Shown: positions 1 through 5,413 of the stretch, piece by piece
Layout of the letters: each line of letters begins with the position of its first letter
Numbering within the stretch: the first letter of the stretch is position 1
Assembly: GCA_050015895.1 (NCBI GenBank)
Contig: JBEKAN010000324.1
Location: 1-5,795, forward strand
Length of the DNA stretch: 5,795 nucleotides
Source of the DNA: JBEKOF01 sp050015895
GTDB lineage: Bacteria > Verrucomicrobiota > Verrucomicrobiia > Limisphaerales > Palsa-1400
Reading direction: 5' to 3'
The notes under the pieces: model-generated
What the model was told of the DNA's origin: nothing
What the model saw: only the letters and a program-made list of their open reading frames with translations
Databases searched by the model: none
Made by a program: the position numbers and the translations under genes

Positions 1-104
1 CCGAGGATGATGGCGCGCGGCGTGCATTCGGCCATCCGCGCCTCCGGCGGGACGAAAGGCCGGGGGCCGACGCCATCGGCGGTCGCTGTTTTGTCGTCTG
101 CCAC
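1..104 (-). CDS. OPT-family oligopeptide transporter, N-terminal fragment
   Basis: Partial gene leaving the window at position 1; only about 34 residues are visible. The reading starts at GTG (104-102) with a charged segment, MADDKTATADGVG. It then gives RPFVPPEARMAEC followed by TPRAIILG. I recognise the spacing Pro-Phe-Val-Pro, then Glu, then Thr-x-Arg-Ala-Ile-Ile-Leu-Gly as the stretch just before the first membrane helix of OPT-family transporters, proton-coupled importers of peptides or metal chelates in the inner membrane. An ATG at 35-33 has a good GGAGG five bases upstream, but starting there would drop the conserved PFVP, so I prefer the GTG. No stop interrupts the frame just upstream, so the true start could lie a little further right. 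The family call rests on about 20 residues and memory of the family, so it is tentative. Confidence 0.55.
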   Translation of the reverse strand, partial: MADDKTATADGVGPRPFVPPEARMAECTPRAIIL

Positions 105-300
105 GCCCCACGTTGTAAAGGAAGGCCGGAGAATGAGGAGCAAATTCTTCAATTGGAGCGGAATCCGCAGAAACCTGCAGTTTTGACTGGTTTGACGCGG
201 CTCTCCTTTTCGGGGCTTTTGCGGCATTGGCAGGGCAAATCGCCGGGTTGCCGCAGCCGTGCGATTTTGCCAATTGGAGTGATAAAATTTAATATTTGGG

Positions 301-340
301 GGCTGAATTTGCTTGAATTCACTTGAATTTGGTCGAATTT
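301..340. repeat. four 10-bp AT-rich tandem units
   Basis: Four successive 10-base units: ggctgaattt, gcttgaattc, acttgaattt, ggtcgaattt. All share GAATT at the same place, and three share TTGAATT or CTGAATT. The period of ten bases would put every copy on the same face of the helix. It lies about 200 bases upstream of the leftward transporter start, in a locally AT-rich patch. Confidence 0.7.
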
Positions 341-509
341 CCCGGCTCCGCGCAGCATGGCGGGGCCGCCGCCGCCGCTGAAGCCCTGGCGCGACAACTT
401 GGCGCGACAAGTCCGCCTCCGCCGACACTTCCGCGGACCAGTTGGCGGAACCAGGCGGCGCGACCCGGAGCACGGCAATTGGGATGGTCCCCCACCTTTC
501 ATGCGAGTG

Positions 510-542
510 ACCATATCACACTTGCTTACAAATGTCAAGTGT
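510..542 (-). promoter_or_regulatory. sigma70-like promoter overlapping a dyad, facing left
   Basis: On the minus strand a perfect -35 TTGACA (538-533) is followed by a 17-base spacer and TATGGT (515-510), a 4/6 match to the -10 consensus, within an AT-rich stretch of an otherwise GC-rich region. An inverted repeat with 7-base arms, ACACTTG (518-524) and CAAGTGT (536-542), covers the -35 and spacer as a repressor operator might. The only supported gene in the right direction is the transporter fragment about 400 bases away, so the transcript would have a long leader or be a small RNA. Confidence 0.45.
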
Positions 543-569
543 TATGTTGAAATATTTCGCCGCTAAAAT

Positions 570-587
570 GCGCAAAAGGCGCAAAAC
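570..587. repeat. two-copy 9-bp GCGCAAAA repeat
   Basis: Two adjacent 9-base units, gcgcaaaag and gcgcaaaac. This resembles the degenerate GCAAAG-type intergenic repeats further right. No function can be read from it. Confidence 0.5.
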
Positions 588-701
588 ACTCGCCGCCCTG
601 GTTGCGCAGGCGGGGGGGCAAAATGGGGAACCGTGGAATGCCGCAATGGCTTGGGGTTGATTCCGAAGACACCGGAACGGGATCAACAGGAGCGAAGGAT
701 T

Positions 702-778
702 GCCGCAAAGGAACACAAGGAACTCAAAGAGGGCGGAAAGAAGGGTTGAACCACGGATTTCGCGGATGACACGGATAT
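702..778. repeat. degenerate short tandem repeats (CAAAG and CACGGAT types)
   Basis: Two neighbouring arrays. At 702-740 a degenerate series of CAAAG/CAAGG units recurs about every 9-10 bases. At 752-778 there are three 9-base units: cacggattt, cgcggatga, cacggatat. Sequences of this style are, to my recollection, dispersed through intergenic DNA in many environmental Verrucomicrobiota and other bacteria. They sit on the hicA side of the toxin-antitoxin pair. Confidence 0.7.
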
Positions 779-807
779 CTTGCTGACGGCTCGGCAATGG
801 GGGCAGA

Positions 808-841
808 CTGAGGCAATTTCTCACGCAGAGACGCGGAGACG
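808..841. repeat. 34-bp direct repeat, left copy
   Basis: Begins ctgaggcaatttctcacgca and continues with a GAGACG/GGAGACG series. It matches 1373-1406 at 32 of 34 positions (mismatches at 816 and 819), in the same orientation. The two copies bracket hicB-hicA. Confidence 0.85.
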
Positions 842-879
842 AATTGTCCCTTTGGCTCCCACTGAGGGGGAAAATAACC

Positions 880-1095
880 TCAAAGTTTGTCGGTCAATTC
901 TTCGATGGTGATATTGGCCTGTTTCAGAATGGATTGCAGCGTTTTGGGTTTGATCTCCCGGTGCATCGGCACACAAGGATGAAACCCGCTCTTCTCGTAA
1001 TGGCAATGGGAACCGGTCTGCCGGACAAATTCAAAGCCCAAGCGCTTCAATGCCCGGCACACCTCATCCCCGGAAAGGTCGCGCGGGAGTTTCAC
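880..1095 (-). CDS. hicA: HicA-family mRNA interferase toxin
   Basis: A 71-residue protein with the HicA layout: an N-terminal helix segment (LSGDEVCRALKRLGFEF), then RQTGSHCHYEK, then PMHREIKPKTLQSILKQA. The Gly28-Ser29-His30 motif carries the catalytic histidine of the family, and the C-terminal IKPKTLQSILKQA is a family hallmark. HicA toxins have a double-stranded-RNA-binding-like fold and cleave mRNA to stop translation until bound by HicB. The start is GTG at 1095-1093 and overlaps the hicB stop as GTGA, implying coupled translation with antitoxin made first. The length is normal for an active toxin and no key residue is missing. The order hicB then hicA is the reverse of the classical Escherichia coli operon, but such inversions occur in the family. 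Confidence 0.9.
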   Translation of the reverse strand: MKLPRDLSGDEVCRALKRLGFEFVRQTGSHCHYEKSGFHPCVPMHREIKPKTLQSILKQANITIEELTDKL

Positions 1096-1313
1096 GCCAC
1101 CTGAGAGGACAACACCGGATCGTGAAGGAAATGAAGGCGAATCGGCCAGGCCAGGCGCTCATCGCCATCGTCAAACCGGCAGCGGATGAGGTCGCGAATC
1201 ATGGCAAGGAGTCCGTCGAGATTCTCTCCTTGTGTCGCCATTTCCGGGTCGTGGCAGGTCGCGACCAGCATGTCTTCGTCCTGCTCGATCTGAAACACGA
1301 ACTCTTTCTTCAT
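1092..1313 (-). CDS. hicB: HicB-like antitoxin, short form
   Basis: A 73-residue protein beginning MKKEFVFQIEQDEDMLVATC. The pattern is a beta-strand, an acidic turn and VATCHD, then EMATQGENLDGLLAMIRDLI, then RCRFDDG and a closing IRLHFLHD. This is the partial RNase-H-like fold of HicB proteins that neutralise HicA. There is no room for the C-terminal ribbon-helix-helix or helix-turn-helix DNA-binding domain of longer HicB proteins, so operon autoregulation, if any, needs another route. Short proteins of this subgroup are, as I recall, often mislabelled as 2-oxoisovalerate dehydrogenase; nothing here supports that. The ATG at 1313-1311 has no clear Shine-Dalgarno site and a -10-like box only six bases upstream, so the message may be leaderless. 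Confidence 0.85.
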   Translation of the reverse strand: MKKEFVFQIEQDEDMLVATCHDPEMATQGENLDGLLAMIRDLIRCRFDDGDERLAWPIRLHFLHDPVLSSQVA

Positions 1314-1319
1314 GCTGGG

Positions 1320-1348
1320 ATTGTGCCCCCGGAGGCAGGAATTGGCAA
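1320..1348 (-). promoter_or_regulatory. candidate promoter of hicB-hicA
   Basis: On the minus strand TTGCCA (1348-1343, 5/6 to the -35 consensus), a 17-base spacer and CACAAT (1325-1320, 4/6 to the -10 consensus). The -10 ends six bases before the hicB ATG, so transcription would begin at or next to the start codon. Matches of this quality also arise by chance. Confidence 0.3.
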
Positions 1349-1372
1349 GTTTCCGCTTTGTGGCCCATTGGC

Positions 1373-1406
1373 CTGAGGCACTTCCTCACGCAGAGACGCG
1401 GAGACG
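1373..1406. repeat. 34-bp direct repeat, right copy
   Basis: The partner of 808-841, beginning ctgaggcacttcctcacgca, same orientation, 32/34 identical. Identity stops sharply at both ends of the 34 bases. Starts of the two copies are 565 bases apart, with the hicB-hicA pair and little else between them. Confidence 0.85.
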
Positions 1407-1518
1407 CCAAAATCATCGCAAAGTCGCGGGAAGCGCAAAGTCGCCAGACCGGGTTGGGGACTTCTGAATTCGCGCTGACCGTTTTGGCCACAGATTGACA
1501 CAGATTAACACAGATAAG
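1407..1518. repeat. degenerate short tandem repeats (GCAAAG and CACAGAT types)
   Basis: Part of the 313-base gap between hicB and the esterase gene, in which I see no gene. Around 1418-1441 cgcaaagtcg occurs twice in degenerate form. At 1489-1518 there are three 10-base units: cacagattga, cacagattaa, cacagataag. The rest of the gap (1519-1626) should hold the esterase promoter, but I see no convincing -35/-10 pair. Confidence 0.7.
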
Positions 1519-1626
1519 GCGCTGACGATTTCAAGAAGTGTCAATAGTGCGGACACCTTGCAGGTTGAAAGGCAGACGCGCGAGACTTGACTCTCCCGCC
1601 GGGTTGGTTCAGCTTCGACATGATCC

Positions 1627-3063
1627 ATGAAGCAGACGCCCAAATCCTCCGCGCGACTGGTTGTGTCCGCGCTGGCCAGCCTTGCCTGCGCGGCCGCTTT
1701 CGCGCAAACCGCCGCGCCCCCATCCGGGCCAGACCCCAAGGAAATCCCCATACCGGAAATCAAAACCGATCTGGGAAAGATGCCGGGGGTCAACGAATTG
1801 CCCAGTCGCCCCGAGATGCCCGACCCGATGGTGATGAACGACGGCGCCAAAGTCACCACCGCCGCGCAATGGGAGAAGCGGCGGCAAGAAATCAAACGCA
1901 TCCTGGAGTACTACGCCGTCGGCGAAATGCCGCCGCCGCCCGGCAATGTCAAAGGAACCGAAATCACCAACCAAACGGTGCTGGAGGGCAAAGTGCTCTA
2001 TCGGCTGGTCCACCTGACGTTTGGCCCCGAGTCAAAACTCTCTTTGGACATCGGCGTCTTCACCCCAACGACAAACGGCCCATTGCCGACCATTATCTCG
2101 CAATCCGGCACCCCGCCCTACGCCAAGGCGCTTGCGCGGCTTCCGAACGGTCCAAACCAGGGGCGCGGACAGGACGTGTTGATGATGGTCGGGCCGGTCC
2201 CGGGGGGCACCAATTCGGCGGGGGCCACAGTCACCCCGCCTCCGGGAGGGTTTGGCGGTCTGGGCGCGGGCGGGGCTGGGGCGGAAAGCGTCGCCGCACG
2301 GAATCGTTCGGTATTTGACCGCGGCTACGCGCTGGTGGTCTATAACGCCAACGATTGCGCGGAAAACACGACCCTGCGCAATCTGGATGGCAGTTGGGCT
2401 TTTCGCAACACGCGTTTCTTCCCGGCTTATCCGGGGTATGATTGGGGCATCCTGGCGGCGTGGGCCTGGGGCGCCTCCCGGATTGCGGACTTCCTGGTCA
2501 CCGATCCGGCCATAGACAAGACGCGGATGATCATCACCGGCGCTTCGCGCAATGGAAAATCCTCGATGATCGCGGCGGCGTTTGACGAACGGCTCATGGG
2601 CGCGCCGGTGGTCACCGGCGGCGGGGGCATCGGCGCCTATCGCTTCGCCGGTCCCCGCAACAGCGAGACGCTGGACATCATGGAGAAGAAGTATCCCAAT
2701 TGGTTTTCGCCGCACTTGCACGAATTCTGGGGCCAGAGGGAAAAGCTGCCGTTCGACGAACATTGGTTTCTGGCCCTGGCCGCGCCCCGGCCGTTCATCG
2801 CCCTGGAAGGGGACGCCGACACCATTTCGCTGCCCGATGCTGTCAAACATTCCATTCAAGCGGCCCAGCCGGTGTATGAGTTCCTTGGCGCCAGGGACAA
2901 TCTGGGCGTCCATTATTCCCATCACCCGCATGCGTTCACGCAGGAGGATTGGGCCGCCATGATGGATTTTTTTGACAAGTATTCGCGCGGCATGAAAGTG
3001 GACAAAACATTCGACCATTTCCTCACCGACGCCGAGCGGGACGCGGCGACCGGCGGACAGTAA
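1627..3063 (+). CDS. CE15-type glucuronoyl esterase, secreted
   Basis: A 478-residue alpha/beta-hydrolase resembling carbohydrate esterase family 15, whose members cleave esters of glucuronic acid such as lignin-glucuronoxylan links. Residues 1-26 form a signal peptide with probable cleavage AFA|Q; an in-frame TGA at 1621 fixes the ATG, which lacks a clear ribosome-binding site. Family-like landmarks are WEKRRQEIKRILEYYAVGEM (82-101), YDWG (271-274), WAWGASR (279-285), the nucleophile motif GASRNGK with Ser307, HWFLALAAPRPF (379-390), and a C-terminal HYSHHPHAFTQEDW where His435 aligns with the catalytic histidine. The canonical glutamate position reads Val (around 327-332, PVVTGG); Asp396 or Asp398 in LEGDADT could be the triad acid. 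A Gly/Pro/Ala-rich segment (189-219) looks like a flexible insertion. GH28 follows on the same strand 294 bases downstream. A related uronoyl esterase with another substrate is possible. Confidence 0.82.
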   Translation: MKQTPKSSARLVVSALASLACAAAFAQTAAPPSGPDPKEIPIPEIKTDLGKMPGVNELPSRPEMPDPMVMNDGAKVTTAAQWEKRRQEIKRILEYYAVGEMPPPPGNVKGTEITNQTVLEGKVLYRLVHLTFGPESKLSLDIGVFTPTTNGPLPTIISQSGTPPYAKALARLPNGPNQGRGQDVLMMVGPVPGGTNSAGATVTPPPGGFGGLGAGGAGAESVAARNRSVFDRGYALVVYNANDCAENTTLRNLDGSWAFRNTRFFPAYPGYDWGILAAWAWGASRIADFLVTDPAIDKTRMIITGASRNGKSSMIAAAFDERLMGAPVVTGGGGIGAYRFAGPRNSETLDIMEKKYPNWFSPHLHEFWGQREKLPFDEHWFLALAAPRPFIALEGDADTISLPDAVKHSIQAAQPVYEFLGARDNLGVHYSHHPHAFTQEDWAAMMDFFDKYSRGMKVDKTFDHFLTDAERDAATGGQ

Positions 3064-3067
3064 AAGC

Positions 3068-3298
3068 TTGTCCGTAAACAGATGTTTGAAGAAAAACCAT
3101 GGATTTTCCGACGGCCATCCCGCAAGTGGGATTGGCAGCGCGAGCGTCCCGGTCGCCGCAGCTGGCCTCCCGCCGGGTGCATTCAGAGGGAAATGTTTTC
3201 GGCCAGAGGCCGAAAACGGCGGGCGGGACGCCCGCGCTCCCCGAAGATCCGCAACGCTCCGATTGGATTTGTGTCGAACGATCATTATTTACGGACAA
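3068..3298. repeat. 231-bp inverted-repeat-bounded segment
   Basis: Perfect 11-base inverted ends, TTGTCCGTAAA (3068-3078) and TTTACGGACAA (3288-3298), bound a segment starting five bases after the esterase stop. The interior is rich in nested hairpins. One minus-strand reading contains SAGVPPAVFGL, a phrase I associate with dispersed non-coding repeats in Verrucomicrobiota. No target-site duplication is visible and no transposase is encoded. It may be a non-autonomous mobile repeat or a structured intergenic repeat. Confidence 0.55.
3137..3238. repeat. nested hairpins inside the intergenic segment
   Basis: Outer arms 3137-3151 and 3224-3238 pair at 14 of 15 positions. Inside is a perfect 10-bp stem with a 3-base loop, GTTTTCGGCC-AGA-GGCCGAAAAC (3195-3217). 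A separate 7-bp stem, GCGGGCG-GGA-CGCCCGC (3219-3235), competes with the outer pairing. No T-run follows, so it is not a standard intrinsic terminator, though it could shield upstream mRNA or hinder read-through. Confidence 0.65.
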
Positions 3299-3357
3299 TC
3301 TCTGAACGTCGCGCCATTTCAAACCGTTTCCTGCCGTGGCTGGCACGGGCTTGCGGG

Positions 3358-4698
3358 ATGAAAATGTCTTTGTCAGTGAAATCCGCAAGATCCGCGCGTT
3401 CCAGGGCGGAAGCGTTTGCGATGGTTGCCTTATTCGTTTTGAGCGCGGCGTTCGCAATGGCCCAGACGCCCCGGTCTTTCAGCGTCCGCGACTATGGCGC
3501 GGCAGGCGACGGCACCCACAAGGACACGGTCGCGTTCCAAAAGGCGCTCGACACGTGCGCTGTGTCCGGCGGCGGCGAAGTGGTGGTTCCCGCCGGCAGG
3601 TATTTGATAGGCAGCATCCAAATGGGCAACCGCACCATCCTCCGGCTTCAAGCGGACAGCATCCTTGTGGGCAGCCCGGACGCGGCGGATTACCCGACGA
3701 TGGACATTCGCTGGGAAGGCCGCTGGCAGCCGGGGCGGCGCGCCCTGATTTACTCGGCCAACGTGGACCATACGGGCATCATCGGCCCCGGCCGCATCGA
3801 AGGGAATCCGGGCGTCGCCGCTCCGCAGAACCCGCGCGGATCGGTGGTGCTCGAACCGATCTCGTGCAATGACGTCCGCTGGGAGGGATTCAGCGTGAGC
3901 CAGGGCGGCAACTGGGCAACCCACCCGACCTATTGCTCGGATGTGGAAATCACCAACGTGCAGATACGCGGAAACCGCGACGGCATTGACATTGATTCCT
4001 GCAAGAACGTGCGCGTGGAAGGTTGCAATCTGGACACCGGCGACGACTCGATCAGCCTTAAATCCGGCCGCGGCATGGACGGCGCGCGGATCGGAAAACC
4101 GACGGAGGAGGTGGTGATCAGCAACTGCACGTTGAATTGCCGCACTTTTGCCTGCATCGGCATCGGCAGCGAAATTTCCGCCGGCGCGCGCAATGTGCGC
4201 ATCGAGCACTGCAAACTGAGCGCGCCCCGCTCGTTCGCCATTTACGTCAAATCACGAATCGGCCGCGCGGGTGTCAACGAGAACATTGTTGGTGACGATC
4301 TGGACATTTTGTCCGGCGGGTTTCTGCGCGTCAACCTGGCGAGCGCCGGCAACAGCAACACTTCCGACGATCCCGTGGAGGGGTTGCTTGGCATTCCGGA
4401 GGGGCGGAATTTTCGGTTTTCCAACATTCGCATGACCGGCGGCACACTGGCGGACGTGACGCAGATTCCGGTGGAAAAGCCGATGGACGGGCTGGTGCTG
4501 GAGAACGTCACCGGCCAATGCGGCAAAGGCATCTCGCTGCAACACGTCCGCAATGTGTGGTTGAGCGGCCTGGACGTGACCGGATTGTCCGGCCCGCTTG
4601 TGGCCACCAACGATGTCACCGGCGCCGGCCTTGACGGCGCCACTCCCTACACGCCACCGCCGATGCGAGGAGCGCCCGCCGCGCCGCCGGCGCGGTAG
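3358..4698 (+). CDS. GH28 polygalacturonase-like glycoside hydrolase, secreted
   Basis: A 446-residue right-handed beta-helix enzyme of glycoside hydrolase family 28, which hydrolyses galacturonan-type backbones by inversion. I chose ATG 3358: residues 1-35 then give a basic stretch (KSARSARSR), a hydrophobic core (MVALFVLSAAFA) and probable cleavage AMA|Q. The frame is open upstream to 3082 but that part reads through the intergenic repeat; ATG 3364 is also possible. FSVRDYGAAGDG (41-52) is the usual family opening. NRDGID puts one catalytic aspartate at 208, and TGDD places two more at 229 and 230, with the 21/22-residue spacing of fungal polygalacturonases. The GHG motif is replaced by TFA (263-265) and RIK by YVK, keeping Lys298. 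The last 20 or so residues are Pro/Ala/Gly-rich. Substrate could be homogalacturonan, rhamnogalacturonan or another uronan. Confidence 0.88.
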   Translation: MKMSLSVKSARSARSRAEAFAMVALFVLSAAFAMAQTPRSFSVRDYGAAGDGTHKDTVAFQKALDTCAVSGGGEVVVPAGRYLIGSIQMGNRTILRLQADSILVGSPDAADYPTMDIRWEGRWQPGRRALIYSANVDHTGIIGPGRIEGNPGVAAPQNPRGSVVLEPISCNDVRWEGFSVSQGGNWATHPTYCSDVEITNVQIRGNRDGIDIDSCKNVRVEGCNLDTGDDSISLKSGRGMDGARIGKPTEEVVISNCTLNCRTFACIGIGSEISAGARNVRIEHCKLSAPRSFAIYVKSRIGRAGVNENIVGDDLDILSGGFLRVNLASAGNSNTSDDPVEGLLGIPEGRNFRFSNIRMTGGTLADVTQIPVEKPMDGLVLENVTGQCGKGISLQHVRNVWLSGLDVTGLSGPLVATNDVTGAGLDGATPYTPPPMRGAPAAPPAR

Positions 4699-4732
4699 GA
4701 ATGGTGCTTGCAATCCCTGAGTGCCCATTAGA

Positions 4733-5200
4733 ATGAGTCAGCCACTTCCAGAACGCGTGATAGTATCTGCTAAAAGTGACGCCAACCTTAATGGAGTCGC
4801 TGTGGATATCCTGTTCTTAACGACTCACAAGAATAATTATGGTTTCATCGTCTTTTTGGACGAGAATGGGCGGGCCGAGTTGAGCAAATCTGACTATTTG
4901 CCATTTTTTGATAGCCAGCAAGATATGGCTCTCATGGATTATGGCGATGCGCGGACTGTTTTTGGCGGAAACGTGGTTGCTCGTGTCCTGAACGAGGAGG
5001 ACATACTCCGTGCGCTCGAGGCTTACGAGTATTATTCAGATGTCGTTCCGTATCCAGCCAGACGTCGCGAAAAGCTTCAAAATGCACTCGATCCATTGCA
5101 AAAGCAGAACTGTGTGCCAGTGAATCTCCCTGTTCGGGTTAGACTGTCCTTTATAGGTTCTCTAAATCACCCCGCCGGAAACAGCGCCAGCGAGTCTTGA
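4733..5200 (+). CDS. unrecognised protein, about 155 residues
   Basis: Not assigned to a family. From ATG 4733 (GTG 4721 in the same frame is an alternative) it reads MSQPLPERVIVSAKSDANLN. The first 50 residues alternate like beta-strands and contain NNYGFIVFLDENGRAELSKS, which recalls the end of a transthyretin- or CnaB-like beta-sandwich, though this is only an impression. A middle acidic part (QQDMALMDYGDARTVFGG) leads to a probable helix (EEDILRALEAYEYYSD) and a basic PARRREKLQNAL segment. There is no signal peptide, membrane helix or clear ribosome-binding site. It starts 34 bases after the GH28 stop. G+C over 4741-4920 is 80 of 180, well below the neighbouring enzyme genes (a sampled GH28 row, 3781-3840, is 45 of 60), suggesting separate origin. 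The last 25 residues may run into degraded sequence. Confidence 0.55.
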   Translation: MSQPLPERVIVSAKSDANLNGVAVDILFLTTHKNNYGFIVFLDENGRAELSKSDYLPFFDSQQDMALMDYGDARTVFGGNVVARVLNEEDILRALEAYEYYSDVVPYPARRREKLQNALDPLQKQNCVPVNLPVRVRLSFIGSLNHPAGNSASES

Positions 5201-5335
5201 TGGAAACGCGGCCATGAAGCTAAATCGTATCCGCCTGAGCGTAAGCGGTAAAGGAGGGTCCCTCTGTTGCGGGCCGGGGATGTGTGGTAACTTGGCGGAT
5301 TGGCTGGACGCGGATGGAAAATCAGGCGGCCATCG

Positions 5336-5387
5336 GAAAGCGCCAGTGGCCTGGCGCACTCCAAGACGCTTCGCGCTTTCAGTGCGC
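5336..5387. repeat. cluster of mutually exclusive hairpins
   Basis: Three perfect inverted pairs share bases: GCGCCAG-TGGC-CTGGCGC (5340-5357); GAAAGCGC (5336-5343) with GCGCTTTC (5373-5380); GCGCACT (5354-5360) with AGTGCGC (5381-5387). Only some can form together. No T-run follows and no gene clearly depends on it; it lies in the gap between the unrecognised protein and the PIN remnant. Confidence 0.5.
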
Positions 5388-5413
5388 AATAAGGTGCCGT
5401 CAAGAAATAACCT

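Larger units (their letters stand above)
105..879. other. gene-free region with repeats and a leftward promoter
   Basis: About 775 bases with no reading frame I can support on either strand; the frames present are Arg/Pro/Gly-rich or low complexity and resemble no family. It holds a 4 x 10 bp AT-rich array (301-340), the direct repeat TGGCGCGACAA at 387-397 and 400-410, a GC-rich region able to fold (TCCGCC 418-423 with GGCGGA 444-449, CCGCCT 413-418 with AGGCGG 453-458), a promoter-like site (510-542), and repeat arrays from 570 to 841. Confidence 0.6.

Noticed and set aside
33..35. ATG with GGAGG upstream as the start of the left-edge gene
   Set aside because: The ribosome-binding site looks good, but the PFVP segment typical of the OPT family lies upstream in the same frame, so the GTG at 104 is preferred.
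149..538. Open minus-strand frame of 129 codons
   Set aside because: Arg/Gly/Pro-rich, no family resemblance, crosses the tandem array and begins upstream of the likely transcription start in the same region.
516..824. Open minus-strand frame of 102 codons
   Set aside because: Reads through degenerate tandem repeats; the peptide is repeat-derived (such as IRVIREIRG) and has no domain.
702..841. Possible CRISPR array from regular short repeats
   Set aside because: Units are 9-10 bp, contiguous and degenerate, with no spacers of uniform length and no cas genes.
1495..1518. TTGACA at 1495-1500 as the -35 of the esterase promoter
   Set aside because: It is part of the CACAGAT tandem repeat, and no -10-like hexamer occurs at 16-18 bases.
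3195..3217. Intrinsic terminator after the esterase gene
   Set aside because: The stem is strong, but the following bases are GGCGGG rather than a T-run on the plus strand, and AAC rather than Ts on the other side.
2032..3285. Long minus-strand frame of 417 codons opposite the esterase
   Set aside because: Lies antisense to a clear CE15 gene and into the repeat; composition matches the shadow frame of a GC-rich gene.
3263..3291. TTGGAT-N17-TATTTA as a GH28 promoter
   Set aside because: Only 3/6 matches in each box and partly inside the inverted-repeat end; not better than chance.
3430..4209. Minus-strand frame of 259 codons opposite GH28
   Set aside because: Antisense shadow rich in Ala, His and Arg with no recognisable domain; GH28 motifs on the plus strand are decisive.
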